A DNA stretch of 64,000 bases, taken from Paralithodes platypus. Taxonomy: Eukaryota > Arthropoda > Malacostraca > Decapoda > Lithodidae. The translations under genes and the position numbers were made by a program. Below are positions 42,637-53,423 of this stretch, piece by piece. Each line of letters begins with the position of its first letter. The stretch's first letter is position 1. Below the pieces are notes generated by a model that saw only the letters and a list, made by a program, of their open reading frames with translations, made no database searches and was not told the origin of the DNA. The stretch is taken from the NCBI GenBank assembly GCA_032716605.1, contig CM064573.1, positions 2,021,207 to 2,085,206 on the forward strand, written 5' to 3'.

Positions 42637-42782
42637 TGTAAGCTTGGCCTCCATTCTCGTCTATAAAGTATAGGTTTCCTTCCTCTCCTTATGACATTCT
42701 CTTCATGAATTTATTGTGTTTTATCTCTGGAAAATATAAATGTATTCAGGGTCGATTTGCATTTATTTGTTCATTATCTGTT

Positions 42783-42975
42783 TAATACTATTTTTAGCTT
42801 CTTACCTAGACCTCCATCAAACTTAAAATAACGATGACCAACACCTCCCCCTCGGGATAAATGTGTACATTTTTCGGTAGAAAAATGTCCCGGCCGAAGG
42901 CCGATTCCTAATAAGGCAAATGTCTCAGAATCTCAAAACTAATGGGGCTAAACACGAGGGAGAAGGGGGTTTAAA
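42783..42975 (+). mobile_element. MITE family A, internally deleted
   Basis: CTAGACCTCCATCAAACTTA and the GGCCGAAGGCCG hairpin, then a jump to GGCAAATGTCTCAGAATC and GGGGCTAAACACGAGGG. Confidence 0.85.
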
Positions 42976-43389
42976 AAAAAAAGAAAAAAAAAAAAGTAAA
43001 TCCCGTTTATGTCGTCTGGTCTTGCAATCTCGTCTATCAATTATTTATTTTATTTTCTGTTTATTCCCTTCTCTTTAATAATGTATTGCCTTTGATCAAC
43101 GGCAATCTTTAACAATGTTGTCTAGCCTAGCACTCTTATAAAATGTGTTCGCTCTTATCTCTTAATTACTGACTCGAGGAACTCTTATTAATGTCCTCAG
43201 ACTCTGCACTCTAGTCTATTGTGTTATTAACGTATCTGTTTATTCCATTCACTTTATGTTTTTGGTTTGTGTTTAGATCTATATAAAAAAAAAATATTAA
43301 GTGAAGGCTTGCATTTATTTGTTAATTTTATATATATATATACCGGTATATACTGTATATACGGTATATATATATATATATATTTTTTT
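42976..43389. other. AT-rich array relics and (TA)n
   Basis: TTTATGTCGTCTGGTCTTGC-type units resemble the 41.8 kb array. TA repeats at 43328-43382. No gene. Confidence 0.6.
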
Positions 43390-43739
43390 TTTAAATTACA
43401 CTTTTAGTATCCTACCTACCCCCCCAATATGCTTAAAATAAGATCACCAATACCCACTTCGCAATAAATGTGAAGATTTTTCGGTAAAAAGTTGTCCCAG
43501 CCGAAGGCCGGTTCCTCTTGAATTACAGGCTCGCTATCACTCGCCAGGAAATATTCGACATCAAAATGACATGAACAATCTTAGCATTGACAAAGAAATG
43601 GGGTGAAAGGCCTTAAAATCGCCAAACTAATGGGTTGTTATTATTGATGCGTTTATGTTATACTAGCCCACTGGTACTAACTAATGGGGCTAAACATGAG
43701 GGAGAAGGGGGCCCAGAAACCCAACCCATCTCCCCTTAA
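43390..43739 (+). mobile_element. MITE family A copy with small insertion
   Basis: Core to CATCTCCCCTTAA. An unrelated stretch (TTGTTATTATTGATGCGTTT) interrupts at about 43636-43680. Confidence 0.88.
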
Positions 43740-43824
43740 TTAAGAGGACTCAACACCTGCCTCGTACCTCACATCACCTGTTCACTTTCACACCCTTTAA
43801 TTTATCTTCAAGACACCTGTTTAA

Positions 43825-44070
43825 ACTCCATTAGTTTGTTTGGAGTTGTTAAAGACGTTCTCATTCCATTACTTTGAAATTTTTAAGACGTTTCATTCCA
43901 TTAGTTTGGAGTTTTTAAGACGTTTCATGCCATTACTTTTGAGTTTTTTTAAAGTTTCATTCCATTAGTTTGGAGTTTTTAAGACGTTTCACCCCATACA
44001 GCTGTCGGTTATTTTTCTGGACAAGAGATAGCGAGTCTGTAACGTAGATGAAACCTGATCACCCCCCCCC
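43825..44070 (-). mobile_element. MITE family A relic with 34 bp repeats
   Basis: CATTCCATTAGTTTGGAGTT plus TTTAAGACGTTT repeats about five times (43845-44000), followed by a decayed GAGATAGCGAGTCTG core. Confidence 0.75.
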
Positions 44071-44175
44071 CCCCCCTGGCAGCTGGTTTGTCCGTCACAA
44101 CACCACCACCCTCATATCTCTTTCACACCCTCGTCGTTAATTTACCTTCAAGACACCTCGTCGGACCAGACAGTG

Positions 44176-44533
44176 TTAAGAGGGGTTGTGTGGTTTCTTT
44201 CTGAAACTCCTTCTTCCTCGTGTTTAGCCCTATTAGTTTTCAGGTTGTAAGACCTTAGGGCCATTAGTTTGGCGATTTTAAGACTTTTCGCCCCATTTCT
44301 TTGTTTTCCTGGCATTTGGGTGTCGATGTTTTATTGGCGAGCGATAGCGAGCCATTAATTCAAGAGGAATCGTCCTTCGGCCGGAACATTTTTCTATCGA
44401 AAAATGTACAAATTCATCTTGACGAGGGGTCTTGGCGGTGTTCTTATAGCTTGCTGGAGGTCTAGGGAGGAAACTAAAAAAAATATTAAAAAAATAAAAA
44501 AATTAGCAAATAAATACTCCCATCTCCCCTTAA
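44176..44533 (-). mobile_element. MITE family A copy
   Basis: TTAAGAGGGGTTGTGTGG to CCCATCTCCCCTTAA. Confidence 0.92.
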
Positions 44534-45049
44534 GAGGCCATGTAACAGCTGCTTCGTCCGTCACAAGACCTCCCTCCCTCCCTCCCTCCCTCCCTTACAG
44601 GTCTACTTCACACCCTTATTAATTTATCTTCAAGACACCTCCCTTGTATTTTCTGCCTTGGCTGTGTCTTCTAACTCATTAATCTCTCTCTCTCTCTCTC
44701 TCTCTCTATGACACAAACACACACACTCACTCTCTCTCTCTCTCTGCCATCCTGTTATATCCTCGCCTATACCTCCCTCCGTCTTCTTCATTATCTCTCT
44801 CTCTCTTTCTCTCTCTTTCACACACACACACACACACACATCCCCTCCCTTTCATCTTCCCTCCCACTAACCCGTCAAGTCAGGGGTAGAAAGGGTGGTA
44901 GGGGAGGGGGAGCCCGGCTGTCGTCAGATCAGCCAATTAGCACCTTATCCACCTGACAGGTTACACACACACACACCACCGCCCGGAGAGATGCCGACTC
45001 CGGTTATATTTCTTAACTCTCGACCCCGTTAAATTATTTTAGACTTGAC
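44534..45049. other. CT/CA microsatellite-rich spacer
   Basis: CCCT (44575-44600), CT (44683-44706 and others), CA (44820-44840). No gene. Confidence 0.7.
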
Positions 45050-45220
45050 GACATTAGATAGCTTTATTAATGTCGCTTATTATGGCTTTAACTTTATTCT
45101 TTAGATATCACTGATTATGTCGTTTATTGTGTCTTAACTTTATTCTTTAGATATCTTGATTTATGTCGTTTATAATGTCTTAACTTTATTACTTAGATAT
45201 TCAACCTATGTTTATGTTTT

Positions 45221-45450
45221 TTGTTTTTTGTTTTTTTTTCCAACTACTCCCTCTCGGGCATAGGCTGATAGCCTTTACACTCAACCGCTGAACACGGTGA
45301 GGCCCGTGATGTCTTGCTCCAGTCTAGGGAGTGAGACATGCGAAGCTTCACGGCCCGAAGCAACTCCATCTCTGAAGCCGCCTCGCTTCTGCGCTTCACA
45401 GTCTCAACCTCACAGACTCGGACCCTCACTCTCAGAACGCCACCTATTGA
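45221..45450 (-). mobile_element. Poly(A)-tailed GC-rich retroposed segment
   Basis: GC-rich island in an AT-rich array. The minus strand has an open frame ending YQPMPERE, a stop, then an A-rich tail (GTTGGAAAAAAAAACAAAAA). Probably the 3' end of an unidentified retroelement. Confidence 0.5.
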
Positions 45451-45579
45451 GCAATTAACTCACTTATTATATCTTGATAATAATGTTATTATTTTTGGCT
45501 CTACGACATTGGATATCTTAATTAATGTCATTTATAATGTCTTACCTTTATCATTTAGATATCTAGCCTCTATTTATAA

Positions 45580-45646
45580 GAACATAAGAACATAAGAAAA
45601 TGGGAGTCTGCAAAAACCCGATCGGCCCACACAAGGCAGATCCCTG
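45580..45646. mobile_element. ACATAAGAA-type short interspersed sequence
   Basis: AAGAACATAAGAACATAAGA, then ATCGGCCCACACAAGGCAGA. It is flanked on both sides by array sequence and by a short TTTAT repeat. Confidence 0.6.
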
Positions 45647-45791
45647 TTTATGTCGCTTATTATATCTTAACTATAATAATGTCAATATTACTTTAGACCA
45701 CATGGCATTAGATCTCTTCATTTAAGTTGTGTATTATTTCTTAACTTTATTATTTAGATATCTAGCCTATATTGATATTGTTTAGTAGGTC

Positions 45792-46113
45792 TTAAGGGGA
45801 GATTTCCACTTGAGGGATTTTTTTCTTGACTCCTTTCTCCCTCATGTTTAGCCCCACTGTGTTTCTAATTTTAAGATGTTCGCCACATTATTATGACGAT
45901 TTTAAGAACTTTCAACCCATTTCTATCAATTTTAAGACCTTTCGTGCCATTTAGGTGTCAATTTGATCCTGGCGAGCGATAGCGAGCCTGTAATTTAAGA
46001 GGAACCGGCTCTCAGCCGGGAAATTTTTCTACCGAAAAATGTACAAATTTATCTTGAAAGGGGATCTTAAGCTTGAAGGATATCTAGGGACCAAACTAAA
46101 AACCTCCCCTTAA
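45792..46113 (-). mobile_element. MITE family A, GATATCC subfamily
   Basis: TTAAGGGGAGATTTCCACTT to ACCTCCCCTTAA, inserted at the array's GTCTTAA site. Confidence 0.95.
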
Positions 46114-46175
46114 CTATATTCATTCTATATAGAGTTACGGCATTATACATCATTATTTATGTCGTGTATGATATC

Positions 46176-46519
46176 TTAAGGGGAGGTTTTTAGTTTGGTC
46201 CCTAGATATCCTTCAAGCTTAAGATTACACCCCCTTGAGCCCCTTTCAAGATAAATTTGTACATTTTTCGGTAGAAAAATTTCCCGGCTGAAAGCCGGTT
46301 CCTCTTAAATTACAGGCTCGCTATCGCTCACCAGGATAAAATCGACACCTAAATTGCACGAAAGACCTTAAAATTGACGGAAATGGGGGCGAAAGTTCAT
46401 AAATTCGCCAAACAAATGGAGCGACTGTCTTAAAATCTCAAAAGCAAATGGGGCTAAACATGAGGGGGAGAAAGGGGTCCAGAAAAAAAAAATCCCTCAA
46501 GTCGATATCTCCCCCTTAA
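46176..46519 (+). mobile_element. MITE family A, GATATCC subfamily
   Basis: Inverted neighbour of the previous copy, 62 bases away, also at an array TTAA. The pair could form a cruciform or hairpin. Confidence 0.95.
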
Positions 46520-46706
46520 ATATTTAGTTATCTAGCAAATATTTAGGTTGTTGACCATGTTTAAACTATATAAATGTCGATATTACTTTAGACCACATAG
46601 CATTATAGATCTATCTATATTTAGACCACATAGCATTATAGATCTATCTATATACATGTCCTTAATATTTAGGTAACTAGCCTATAATTATGGTGTTGAT
46701 GATGTC

Positions 46707-47012
46707 TTAAGGGGAGGTATTTACTTTGTTCCCTAGACCTCCATCAAGCTTAAAATTATACCCCCTCGAGTCCCTTTCAAGATAAATTTGTACATTTTTC
46801 GGTAGAAAAGCCGGTTCCTCTTAAATTACAGGCTCGCTATCGCTCGCCAGGATAAAATCGACACCTGAATGGCACGAAAGGTCTTAATATGGGGTGAAAG
46901 TTCTTAAAATCGCTAAACTAATGGGGCGAAAGTCTTATAATCTCAACAGCCATGGGGCTAAACATGAGGGAGAAAGGGGGTCAAGAAAAACATCCCTCAA
47001 GTGGAAATCTCA
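46707..47012 (+). mobile_element. MITE family A, right end lost
   Basis: TTAAGGGGAGGTATTTAC to AGTGGAAATCTC. The GGCCGAAGG block is deleted. Third insertion at a GATGTCTTAA-type array site. Confidence 0.92.
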
Positions 47013-47199
47013 GACCCTGAACTATCAACATTATATTATAGGCTCTGTTACTCAGTTACTTGTTCGTCAAGGGGAATCCACACAATGCGAGCTAAGCTCA
47101 TTATTATCGCGCCTCCTTAACTGGGAATGTATTGCGTGAAATGCATGTTAAGTGTTTTATGTACTGTTGGAATGGCTGTGGATGTGTGTGTAGTCTGTA
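47013..47199. other. Unassigned sequence
   Basis: No repeat family or domain recognised. Confidence 0.35.
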
Positions 47200-47530
47200 T
47201 TTAGCCAATTGGCGACATCGGAAACGAAGGCTTAGGGTGGATCTGTATGGTACCATTCTCACTATAGACGGTACCGTCTCGCCCGAAGGCTTAGGTAGCC
47301 ATCAGCTTAGGTGAACCATATGATACCTATCTCGCCTTGTACCATTTTTGCCAACCCCAGATGGGACGTCACAACGTCGTCCACTTATTCCAGGTACCTA
47401 TTTACAGCTAGGTGAACTGAGGCTAACACATGAAAGGAGACAAGCCCAATTTGTCTCCGCCCGGCCGGGGATTGAACCCCCGACCCCTCGTGTGTGAGAC
47501 GAGAGCTCTACCTACTAGGCTACGGGCTGT
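47200..47530 (-). mobile_element. tRNA(Val)-like SINE
   Basis: The minus-strand head at 47528-47455 has A box TAGCCTAGTAGGTAGAGC, anticodon stem-loop CTCGT-CTCACAC-ACGAG (CAC, valine) and B box GGGTTCAATCCC. Acceptor and T stems contain mismatches, so it is a SINE head rather than a gene. The body follows (CAGTTCACCTAGCTGTAAAT, GGTACCTGG). Confidence 0.75.
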
Positions 47531-47560
47531 GTGTGGTGGTGTGTGTGTGTGTGTGTGTGT
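47531..47560. repeat. (GT)n microsatellite
   Basis: GT run immediately upstream of the SINE head. Confidence 0.95.
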
Positions 47561-47738
47561 ACAGGTACACTCGGATACCATAGTTTCTACCCCCACTCAT
47601 ACACATTTCTGGACTTTTCCCTCGATTTCTAATTATGGAAGAGTATCTATCTATCTATCTATCTCTGGCAACGAATTTAGGAATATATATATTTTTTTTT
47701 CTATATATCAACTACAAAACCATGACATTATAACACTA

Positions 47739-48068
47739 TTAAGGGGAGATCTCCACTTGAGGGATTTTTTTTCTCTTGACCCCTTTCTCCCTCATGTTTA
47801 GCCCCATTGCTTTTGATATTATAAAACCGTTTGTCCCATTAGCTTAGCGATTTTAAGAACTTTAACCCCATATTAAGACCTTTCGTGCAATTCAGGTGTC
47901 GATTTCATCCTGGCGAGCGATAGCGAGCCTGTAATTTAAGAGGAACCGGCCTTCGGCCGGGACATTTTTCTACCGAAAAATGTACAAATTTATCTTGAAA
48001 GGGACTCAAGGGGGTGTAATTTTAAGCTTGATGGAGGTCTAGGGAACAAACTAAATACCTTCCCTTAA
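47739..48068 (-). mobile_element. MITE family A copy
   Basis: TTAAGGGGAGATCTCCACTT to ACCTTCCCTTAA. Same short-middle type as 24130. Confidence 0.95.
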
Positions 48069-48256
48069 TTGTTAGCAAGGTCTATCCATAAATCGATCCA
48101 GATAGCCTAGTTGTAATTGCATAGAGACTAAAAATAGGGAGTCGACGAATGCTTACGACTAGGCTAGAGACTATGGTGTCCGAGTGTACCATTACAGTTA
48201 CTGTGTACATGTACAGTTGCCCACATAAGTTATATTCCTTATTGTAATAGTATGTA

Positions 48257-48489
48257 TGGTGTGTGTGTGTGTGTGTATGGTGTATGGTGTGTGTGGGTGT
48301 GGGTGTGGGTGTGTGGGTTGTGTGTGTGTGGGTGTGTGTGTGTGGGTGTGTGTGTGTGTGGGTGTGTGTGTGTGGGTGTGTGTGTGGGTGTGGGTGGGTG
48401 TGTGTGGGTGGGTGTGGGTGTGTGTGGGTGTGGGGGTGTGTGTGTGAGTGGGTGGGTGTGGGGGGGGGGGGTGGTGTGGGGGGGGGGGG
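48257..48489. repeat. (GT)n/(GGGTGT)n and poly-G
   Basis: GTGTGTGGGTGT mixture ending in G runs. His/Pro/Thr or Val/Cys/Gly frames are artefacts. Confidence 0.97.
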
Positions 48490-48534
48490 TTTAAAGCTTG
48501 ATCGAGGTCTAGGGAGGAAACTACAATAATAATG

Positions 48535-48570
<36 letters not shown>

Positions 48571-48610
48571 CGATAAACATACAGGCACATAAATACGCTC
48601 ACAATCCCCC
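48490..48610 (-). mobile_element. MITE family A, end fragment with (AAT)n
   Basis: AAAGCTTGATCGAGGTCTAG, an ATA/AAT run, then CGCTCACAATCCCCCCT. Confidence 0.75.
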
Positions 48611-48683
48611 CTCAAACCAATCGACTACCTCACCCATCCCTCAGCGACCCCTTTCATACCGTGTCCAATCTAATTATCACGCC

Positions 48684-49150
48684 GTAACCCCTTCTGTAAC
48701 GGCAACCCTTTTTTTGTTTAACTTCCTTCTGGCTGTTATCAGACGATGTTATTCTGTTTTAAGGGGAGGTATTTAGTTTGTTCCCTAGACCTCCACCAAG
48801 CTTAAAATTACACTCCCTTGAGTCCCTTTCAAGATAAATTTGTACATTTTTCGGTAGAAAAATGTCCCGGCTGAAAGCCGAACGGTTCCTCTTAAATAAC
48901 AGGCTCGCTATCGCTCGCCAGGATAAAATCGACACCTAAATGGCACGAAAGGTCTTAAAATGGACAGAAATGGGTCGAAAGTTCTTGAAATCGTCAAAAT
49001 AATGGGGCGAACGTCTTAAAATTAGAAAAGCAATGGGGCTAAACATGAGGGAGAAAGGGGTCAAGAAAAAAATCCCTCAAGTGGAGATCTCCCCTTAAAA
49101 TGGCCTCCAGCAACTAACAGGCTTCGAACTATCTCACTTAACGTCGACTC
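48684..49150 (+). mobile_element. MITE family D copy split by a family A copy
   Basis: Left arm TAACCCCTTCTGTAACGGC..CAGACGATGTTATTCTG. The A element fills 48759-49098. Sequence resumes TTAAAATGGCC..CGAACTATCTCACTTAA. The host flank (CCTCAAACCAATC, CCAATCTAATTATC) is directly repeated on both sides. Confidence 0.75.
48759..49098 (+). mobile_element. MITE family A copy inside MITE D
   Basis: TTAAGGGGAGGTATTTAG to ATCTCCCCTTAA. Inserted at the TTAA after CGATGTTATTCTG, the same D position as at 3584. Confidence 0.95.
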
Positions 49151-49227
49151 CGCTCACAATTCCCCTCAAACCAATCAACTAGCATACCCATCCCTCATTG
49201 ATCCCTTCCGTACCGTGGCCAATCTAA

Positions 49228-49318
49228 TTATCGTGCCGTAATCATGTTGATCGATCCAGCCACCAATCTAATTATCGTGCCGTAATCATGTTGATCGATC
49301 CAGCCACCAATCTAATCG
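49228..49318. repeat. 46 bp tandem duplication
   Basis: CCAATCTAATTATCGTGCCG and TAATCATGTTGATCGATCCA, two units. Confidence 0.95.
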
Positions 49319-49639
49319 TTCGTTTTCAGTGTTTAGCCTCCAGTTTCTATATTTCATTTCATTCTTATCTATTTGTAATGTTCTATTTGTCCATTCTGTT
49401 GTTGTTCGGCTTTCATTATGTTTATTTTGTGTACGGTCGCGCTAGTAAGTCACGTCTCAGCTGGTATTACGTTTGGCTTGCTCTGTCCTGTATTAATGTC
49501 TGTCAGATGTTGAATAGGGCGGGTAAGTGAAGGAACATGTTTGTATATTTCACTCGATATGAAGAAATGAAGCTTAGATATTGCTGATACCAATTATTGA
49601 TCAAAACATACTTGGTGCCGAGACATGACTTATTAGCGC

Positions 49640-49642
<3 letters not shown>
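49319..49642. other. Unassigned AT-rich sequence
   Basis: An open frame to 49530 is hydrophobic but matches no known domain. I do not call it a gene. Confidence 0.35.
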
Positions 49643-49672
<30 letters not shown>

Positions 49673-50090
49673 CTATGTGATTGAGGGAGGCAAAAGGCAT
49701 AACTGCGTATAGCGAGTGCCTCCCCCATAGTTGAAAGAGTGACAGGGCCAAATTCAAGGGACGTTCGAGCCAAAATGTCTGGACACACGGAGTTTGAAGC
49801 AATTTAAGTCATAGGAAGAGGGAAAGACTGATTCTGGGAGAGAGTTCCAGAGCTCAGCTGTTGAGTAGAAGAAAGTTTGAGAGTAACGTTTCACTCTTGG
49901 GTTGGAGAGTTGCAAAGAGTAGGGGTGGGATTGAGTTGCAAGACGGGTACCACGTGCCCTACGTAAAGGAGGTGGTATGCACTGGGATAGCTCTGAGGAA
50001 CACTGATTATTATAGTAACGATAGAATAGCGAGAGAGATGCAACATTGCGGCGGAGAGAGAGAGATTGCAGAGAGACACTGTACACTACT
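49643..50090 (-). pseudogene. Family J LINE 3' end, longest copy, with poly(A)
   Basis: Minus strand: HPYSLQLSNPRVKRYSQTFF, YSTAELWNSLPESVFPSSYD, LNCFKLRVSRHFGSNVP and stop. Then the 3' UTR and about 30 A (plus strand T run 49643-49672). This is the best reference for the family's 3' end. Confidence 0.85.
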
Positions 50091-50164
50091 CCTTGTAAAT
50101 ATATACACGTATACAGTATTTGTTTTCATTCATGTCTTCATTTAGTCCACTCTATTTTCTTCTT

Positions 50165-50312
50165 TCTTTCGGTGGTGTAATAGTTAGGGGTTTTTACAAA
50201 TATGAGTGTGATAACCCAGGTTCGAATCCCGGTGGATCACATAATATATGATTTCATTAATTTCATTGGAGGTGTTTTGGTGTTGGGGTGAAATTAATAA
50301 ACAAATAATATC
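50165..50312 (+). mobile_element. tRNA-derived SINE
   Basis: A-box-like GGTGGTGTAATAGTTAGGGG and B box AGGTTCGAATCCC, then tail TTTCATTGGAGGTGTTTTGG and GGGGTGAAATTAATAAA. The same tail lies inverted at 53527-53590. Confidence 0.75.
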
Positions 50313-50362
50313 TAATTCGTCAGCCTTCGCACCTTCCCTCACTTTCATTCCTTGTAATTATA

Positions 50363-50900
50363 TTGTACAGCTATCTTAGTTTGTATCCTCAAATCTCACT
50401 TCTTCCATTCCTCATCCCTCACTTCCTTCCTTCCTTCTCCCTCTCCTTCATTTCCTTCCATCCTGCCTTCACCCTCTCCTCTTCCTCCTTCCCTCTCTCC
50501 CCTCCTTCCTTCCTTCCTTCCGCCCCCTCCAACCCAGCCACCATCCAGTGCTCAGTGACCCGCTCTCCACGCTGTCTATTTGTCCTTCCGTCCTTCCTTC
50601 CTTCCTCCTCTCCTCTCCTCTCCTCTACTTTCCTTTCCTGCCTTCCTTTCTTTCTTCCTTCCTCTTTCCCACCTCCCCTCCTCCTCCTCTTCATTCTCCC
50701 TTCCTTCCTTCCTTCCTTCCTTCCCCCTCACCTCCCTTCCTCTTCCTCCTTTCCTCCTCCTTCCTTCACCCTCTCCTCCTCCACCCCTCATCCTCCTCCT
50801 CCTTCCGCCTTCCCGCCCCCCCCCCCCCCCAAACCCAGCCACCATCCATCGCTCAGTGACCCGCTCTCCACGCTGTCTATTTGTCACGAAAACCATTAAG
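50363..50900. repeat. (CCTT)n-rich segment with a 305 bp duplication
   Basis: Pyrimidine-rich CCTT/CCTC. The block CAGCCACCATCCA and GACCCGCTCTCCACGCTGTC occurs at about 50533 and 50838. Ser/Pro-rich frames are artefacts. Confidence 0.9.
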
Positions 50901-51099
50901 GGCGGCAGGCGAGGGGGGCGTGGGGGGGCAGGGTGGGTGGGTGATGTAGGTTAGGTGGAGAGAGAGCGAGAGGGAAGGAGAGAGGAATGGAAGGAGGAAG
51001 AGAATGAGGGAGGGAGGTAGGGAGAGAGGGTGATGTAGGTTAGGTGGAAAGAGAGACGGGAGGAGAGAGGGAGTGAGAGTAATAGAGAGCATCAAAGAT
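50901..51099. other. Purine-rich GAGG sequence
   Basis: GGTGATGTAGGTTAGGTGGA occurs twice (about 50939 and 51029). No gene. Confidence 0.6.
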
Positions 51100-51835
51100 A
51101 GATAAGAGAAAGAGGTGACCTGATGATAGTGGTAGGTACCATGAAGGTATTCTAGGTAGTGTCTCTGGCATAGTGTTGACTGAACCACCACTACCACCAC
51201 CATGGGGGCCAGGTTTACACAACAAGCACCAGCGCCCCTCCTCCCACCCCGGCAACATTGACAAACACAGAGTTATACACAGACAGAGAGGGACAGTCAG
51301 AGATTTACCACAGAGCCATAAAGAACGATAGAGACTACAGATAAAACAGTTACGGTACAAATCAAAGACAAATATACAGAGAAACAAAGAGAGAGCGAGT
51401 AAAAGACAGGGAGGGAGAGATATAGAGAGATACATAGAGCATCACAGAGCAGGAGGTGACCTAATAGTGGTGGTAGGTAGTGGCTCTGGGATAGTGTTGA
51501 CAGAGCCCACCACCACCACCAAGGTTTACACAGCAACCACCACCACCACCAGCGCCCCTCCTCCCACCCAACCCACCCCACCCGACACTGAGAAACGCAC
51601 AGGCATATAGAGACAGAGAGAGATACACACAGCCGGGTAGAAAGACGGAGAGAGGGAGACAGAGTGTGCGAGAGAGAGATAGTGTGTGTGAGAGTGAGAG
51701 AGAGAGAGGTAGTGTCTCTGGAATAGTGTTGACAGAGACCCCACCACCAAGGTTTACACAGCAACCACCACCACCACGTCCCTCCTCCCACCCAATCCAC
51801 CCCACCACCGACACTGACAAATGGTCTCCAGCATT
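51100..51835. repeat. Three degenerate about 260-330 bp tandem units
   Basis: Each has a TAGTGTCTCTGG-like start, ATAGTGTTGACAGAG, ACCACCACCACC, AGGTTTACACA and GCCCCTCCTCCCACC. The third is shorter. Confidence 0.88.
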
Positions 51836-51869
51836 ACCTGCCTCACCGGTAGTCCCTCTGTATCTTGGG

Positions 51870-52092
51870 GTCGGAGAAAGAGAGAGAGAGAGAGAAAGAA
51901 AGGGAGTGTGTGTGTGGAGAGAGGGGGACTGTGTGTGTGTGTGGGGGGGGGGGGGGTGACAGAGAGAGGGGGGAGAGTGTGTGTGTGTGTGAGGGGGAGT
52001 GTGCTAAGTGTGTGTGAATGTGGAGACAGAGAGAAAGGGAGTGTGTGGGTGTATGTCTGTGAGAGAAAGGGAGTTAGGAAGGGAGAGAAAGG

Positions 52093-52151
<59 letters not shown>

Positions 52152-52165
52152 GAGAGAGAAAGGGG
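51870..52165. repeat. GA/GT/G-rich simple sequence
   Basis: Mixed GAGA, GTGT and G runs. Confidence 0.95.
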
Positions 52166-52392
52166 GGAGGGAAGGAAAGGAAATGAGAACGAGTGCGTCA
52201 GCGGTAGGAGTAAACTAAATTGACTATGCTAATTAAATTAATATAAAATACATATTGCTAGATTAAATCAAAAGTAAGAATAGTACGGATATATTTATCT
52301 AGTTTAACACTCAGTATTATATTATATTTATATTATATTGTTGCATGTGTCAAGCAAATATGTCAGTTTCCTCTAATTCAATACACGGTTCT
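52166..52392. other. AT-rich spacer
   Basis: Nothing recognised. Confidence 0.4.
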
Positions 52393-53044
52393 TAACCCCT
52401 TTCGTACCGATGACGTCCTTTTTAATTGATTACAGCTAGATTTAATTGATTACAGGTAGATTTAATTGATTACAGGTAGATTTAATTGATTACAGGTAGA
52501 TTTAATTGAATACAGCTAGATTTAATTGATTACAGGTAGATTTAATTGATTACAGGTAGATTTAATTGAATACAGCTAGATTTAATTGATTACAGGTAGA
52601 TTTAATTGATTACAGGTAGATTTAATTGATTACAGCTAGATTTAATTGAATACAGGTAGATTTAATTGATTACAGGTAGATTTAATTGATTACAGGTAGA
52701 TTTAATTGATTACAGGTAGATTTAATTGATTACAGTTAGATTTAATTGATTACAGGTAGATTTAATTGATTACAGCTAGATTTAATTGATTACAGCTAGA
52801 TTTAATTGATTACAGCTAGATGTAATTGATTACAGCAAGATTTAATTGATTACAGCTAGATTTAATTGATTACAGCAAGATTTAGACGATTACATGAAGC
52901 TTATGACGGATTTATGGCAGCTAAAAGGATGAATTGAGAGTCTGTAGCCTTTTTAGCTGTTCGACGTCTTTCCTTAGCTAAATAATATCGTCTAATAGTT
53001 GCCAGAATATAATGAAAATGACCTCGTCGGTACTGAAGGGGTTA
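52393..53044 (+). mobile_element. MITE family D copy with internal minisatellite
   Basis: TTAACCCCTTTCGTACCGAT to TCGGTACTGAAGGGGTTAA, with ordinary inner arms (GACGATTACATGAAGCTTAT). Most of its length is a 20 bp array. Confidence 0.92.
52415..52880. repeat. 20 bp minisatellite in MITE D
   Basis: About 23 units of TTGATTACAGGTAGATTTAA with CTAG, GTAG and CAAG variants, occupying the same slot as the array at 26874. Confidence 0.98.
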
Positions 53045-53087
53045 ATACAAAAATCAAGCTAGATATATCGAAGGTTTATGCTGCGTC

Positions 53088-53423
53088 TTAAGGGGAGAAT
53101 TCCACCTGGAGGATTTTTTTCTCAACCTCTTTCTCCCTCATGTTTAGCCCCATTGCTTGTGAGATTTAAAGACGCTTGCCCCATTAGTTTGGCGATTTTA
53201 AGAACCCTCGCCCCATTTCTGTCAATTTTAAGACCATTTGTGCCATTTAGGTGTCGATTTTTTCCTGGCGAGCGATAGCGAACCTGTAATTTAAGGGGAA
53301 CCGGCCTTTGGCCGGGAAATTTTTCTACCGAAAAATGTACAAATTTATCTTGAAAGGGGGTCAAGGGGGAGTAATTTTAAGCTTGATGGAAGTCTAGGGA
53401 ATCAACTAAAAAGCTCCCCTTAA
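53088..53423 (-). mobile_element. MITE family A copy
   Basis: TTAAGGGGAGAATTCCACCT to AGCTCCCCTTAA. Shares its right TTAA with the next copy. Confidence 0.95.

Larger units (their letters stand above)
45050..46706. repeat. Degenerate about 60 bp AT-rich array, MITE-colonised
   Basis: Repeated TTAACTTTATTATTTAGATA, TCTAGCCTATATTTATG and TCGTTTATAATGTCTTAA with drift. Interrupted by a poly(A)-tailed insert (45221), an ACATAAGAA element (45580) and family A copies (45792, 46176). A further copy sits at its end (46707). Confidence 0.8.

Noticed and set aside
45244..45429. Host exon in a GC-rich island
   Set aside because: An A-rich tail directly after the stop on the minus strand and the setting inside a repeat array favour a retroposed fragment.
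47455..47528. Functional tRNA-Val gene
   Set aside because: Acceptor and T stems carry several mismatches and a SINE-like body follows. Kept as a SINE head.
49288..49530. Hydrophobic 80-residue ORF as a membrane protein gene
   Set aside because: AT-rich, no homologous feel, no supporting signals. Compatible with chance.
50165..50240. Functional tRNA gene
   Set aside because: B box is perfect but no acceptor stem can be closed and a SINE tail follows.
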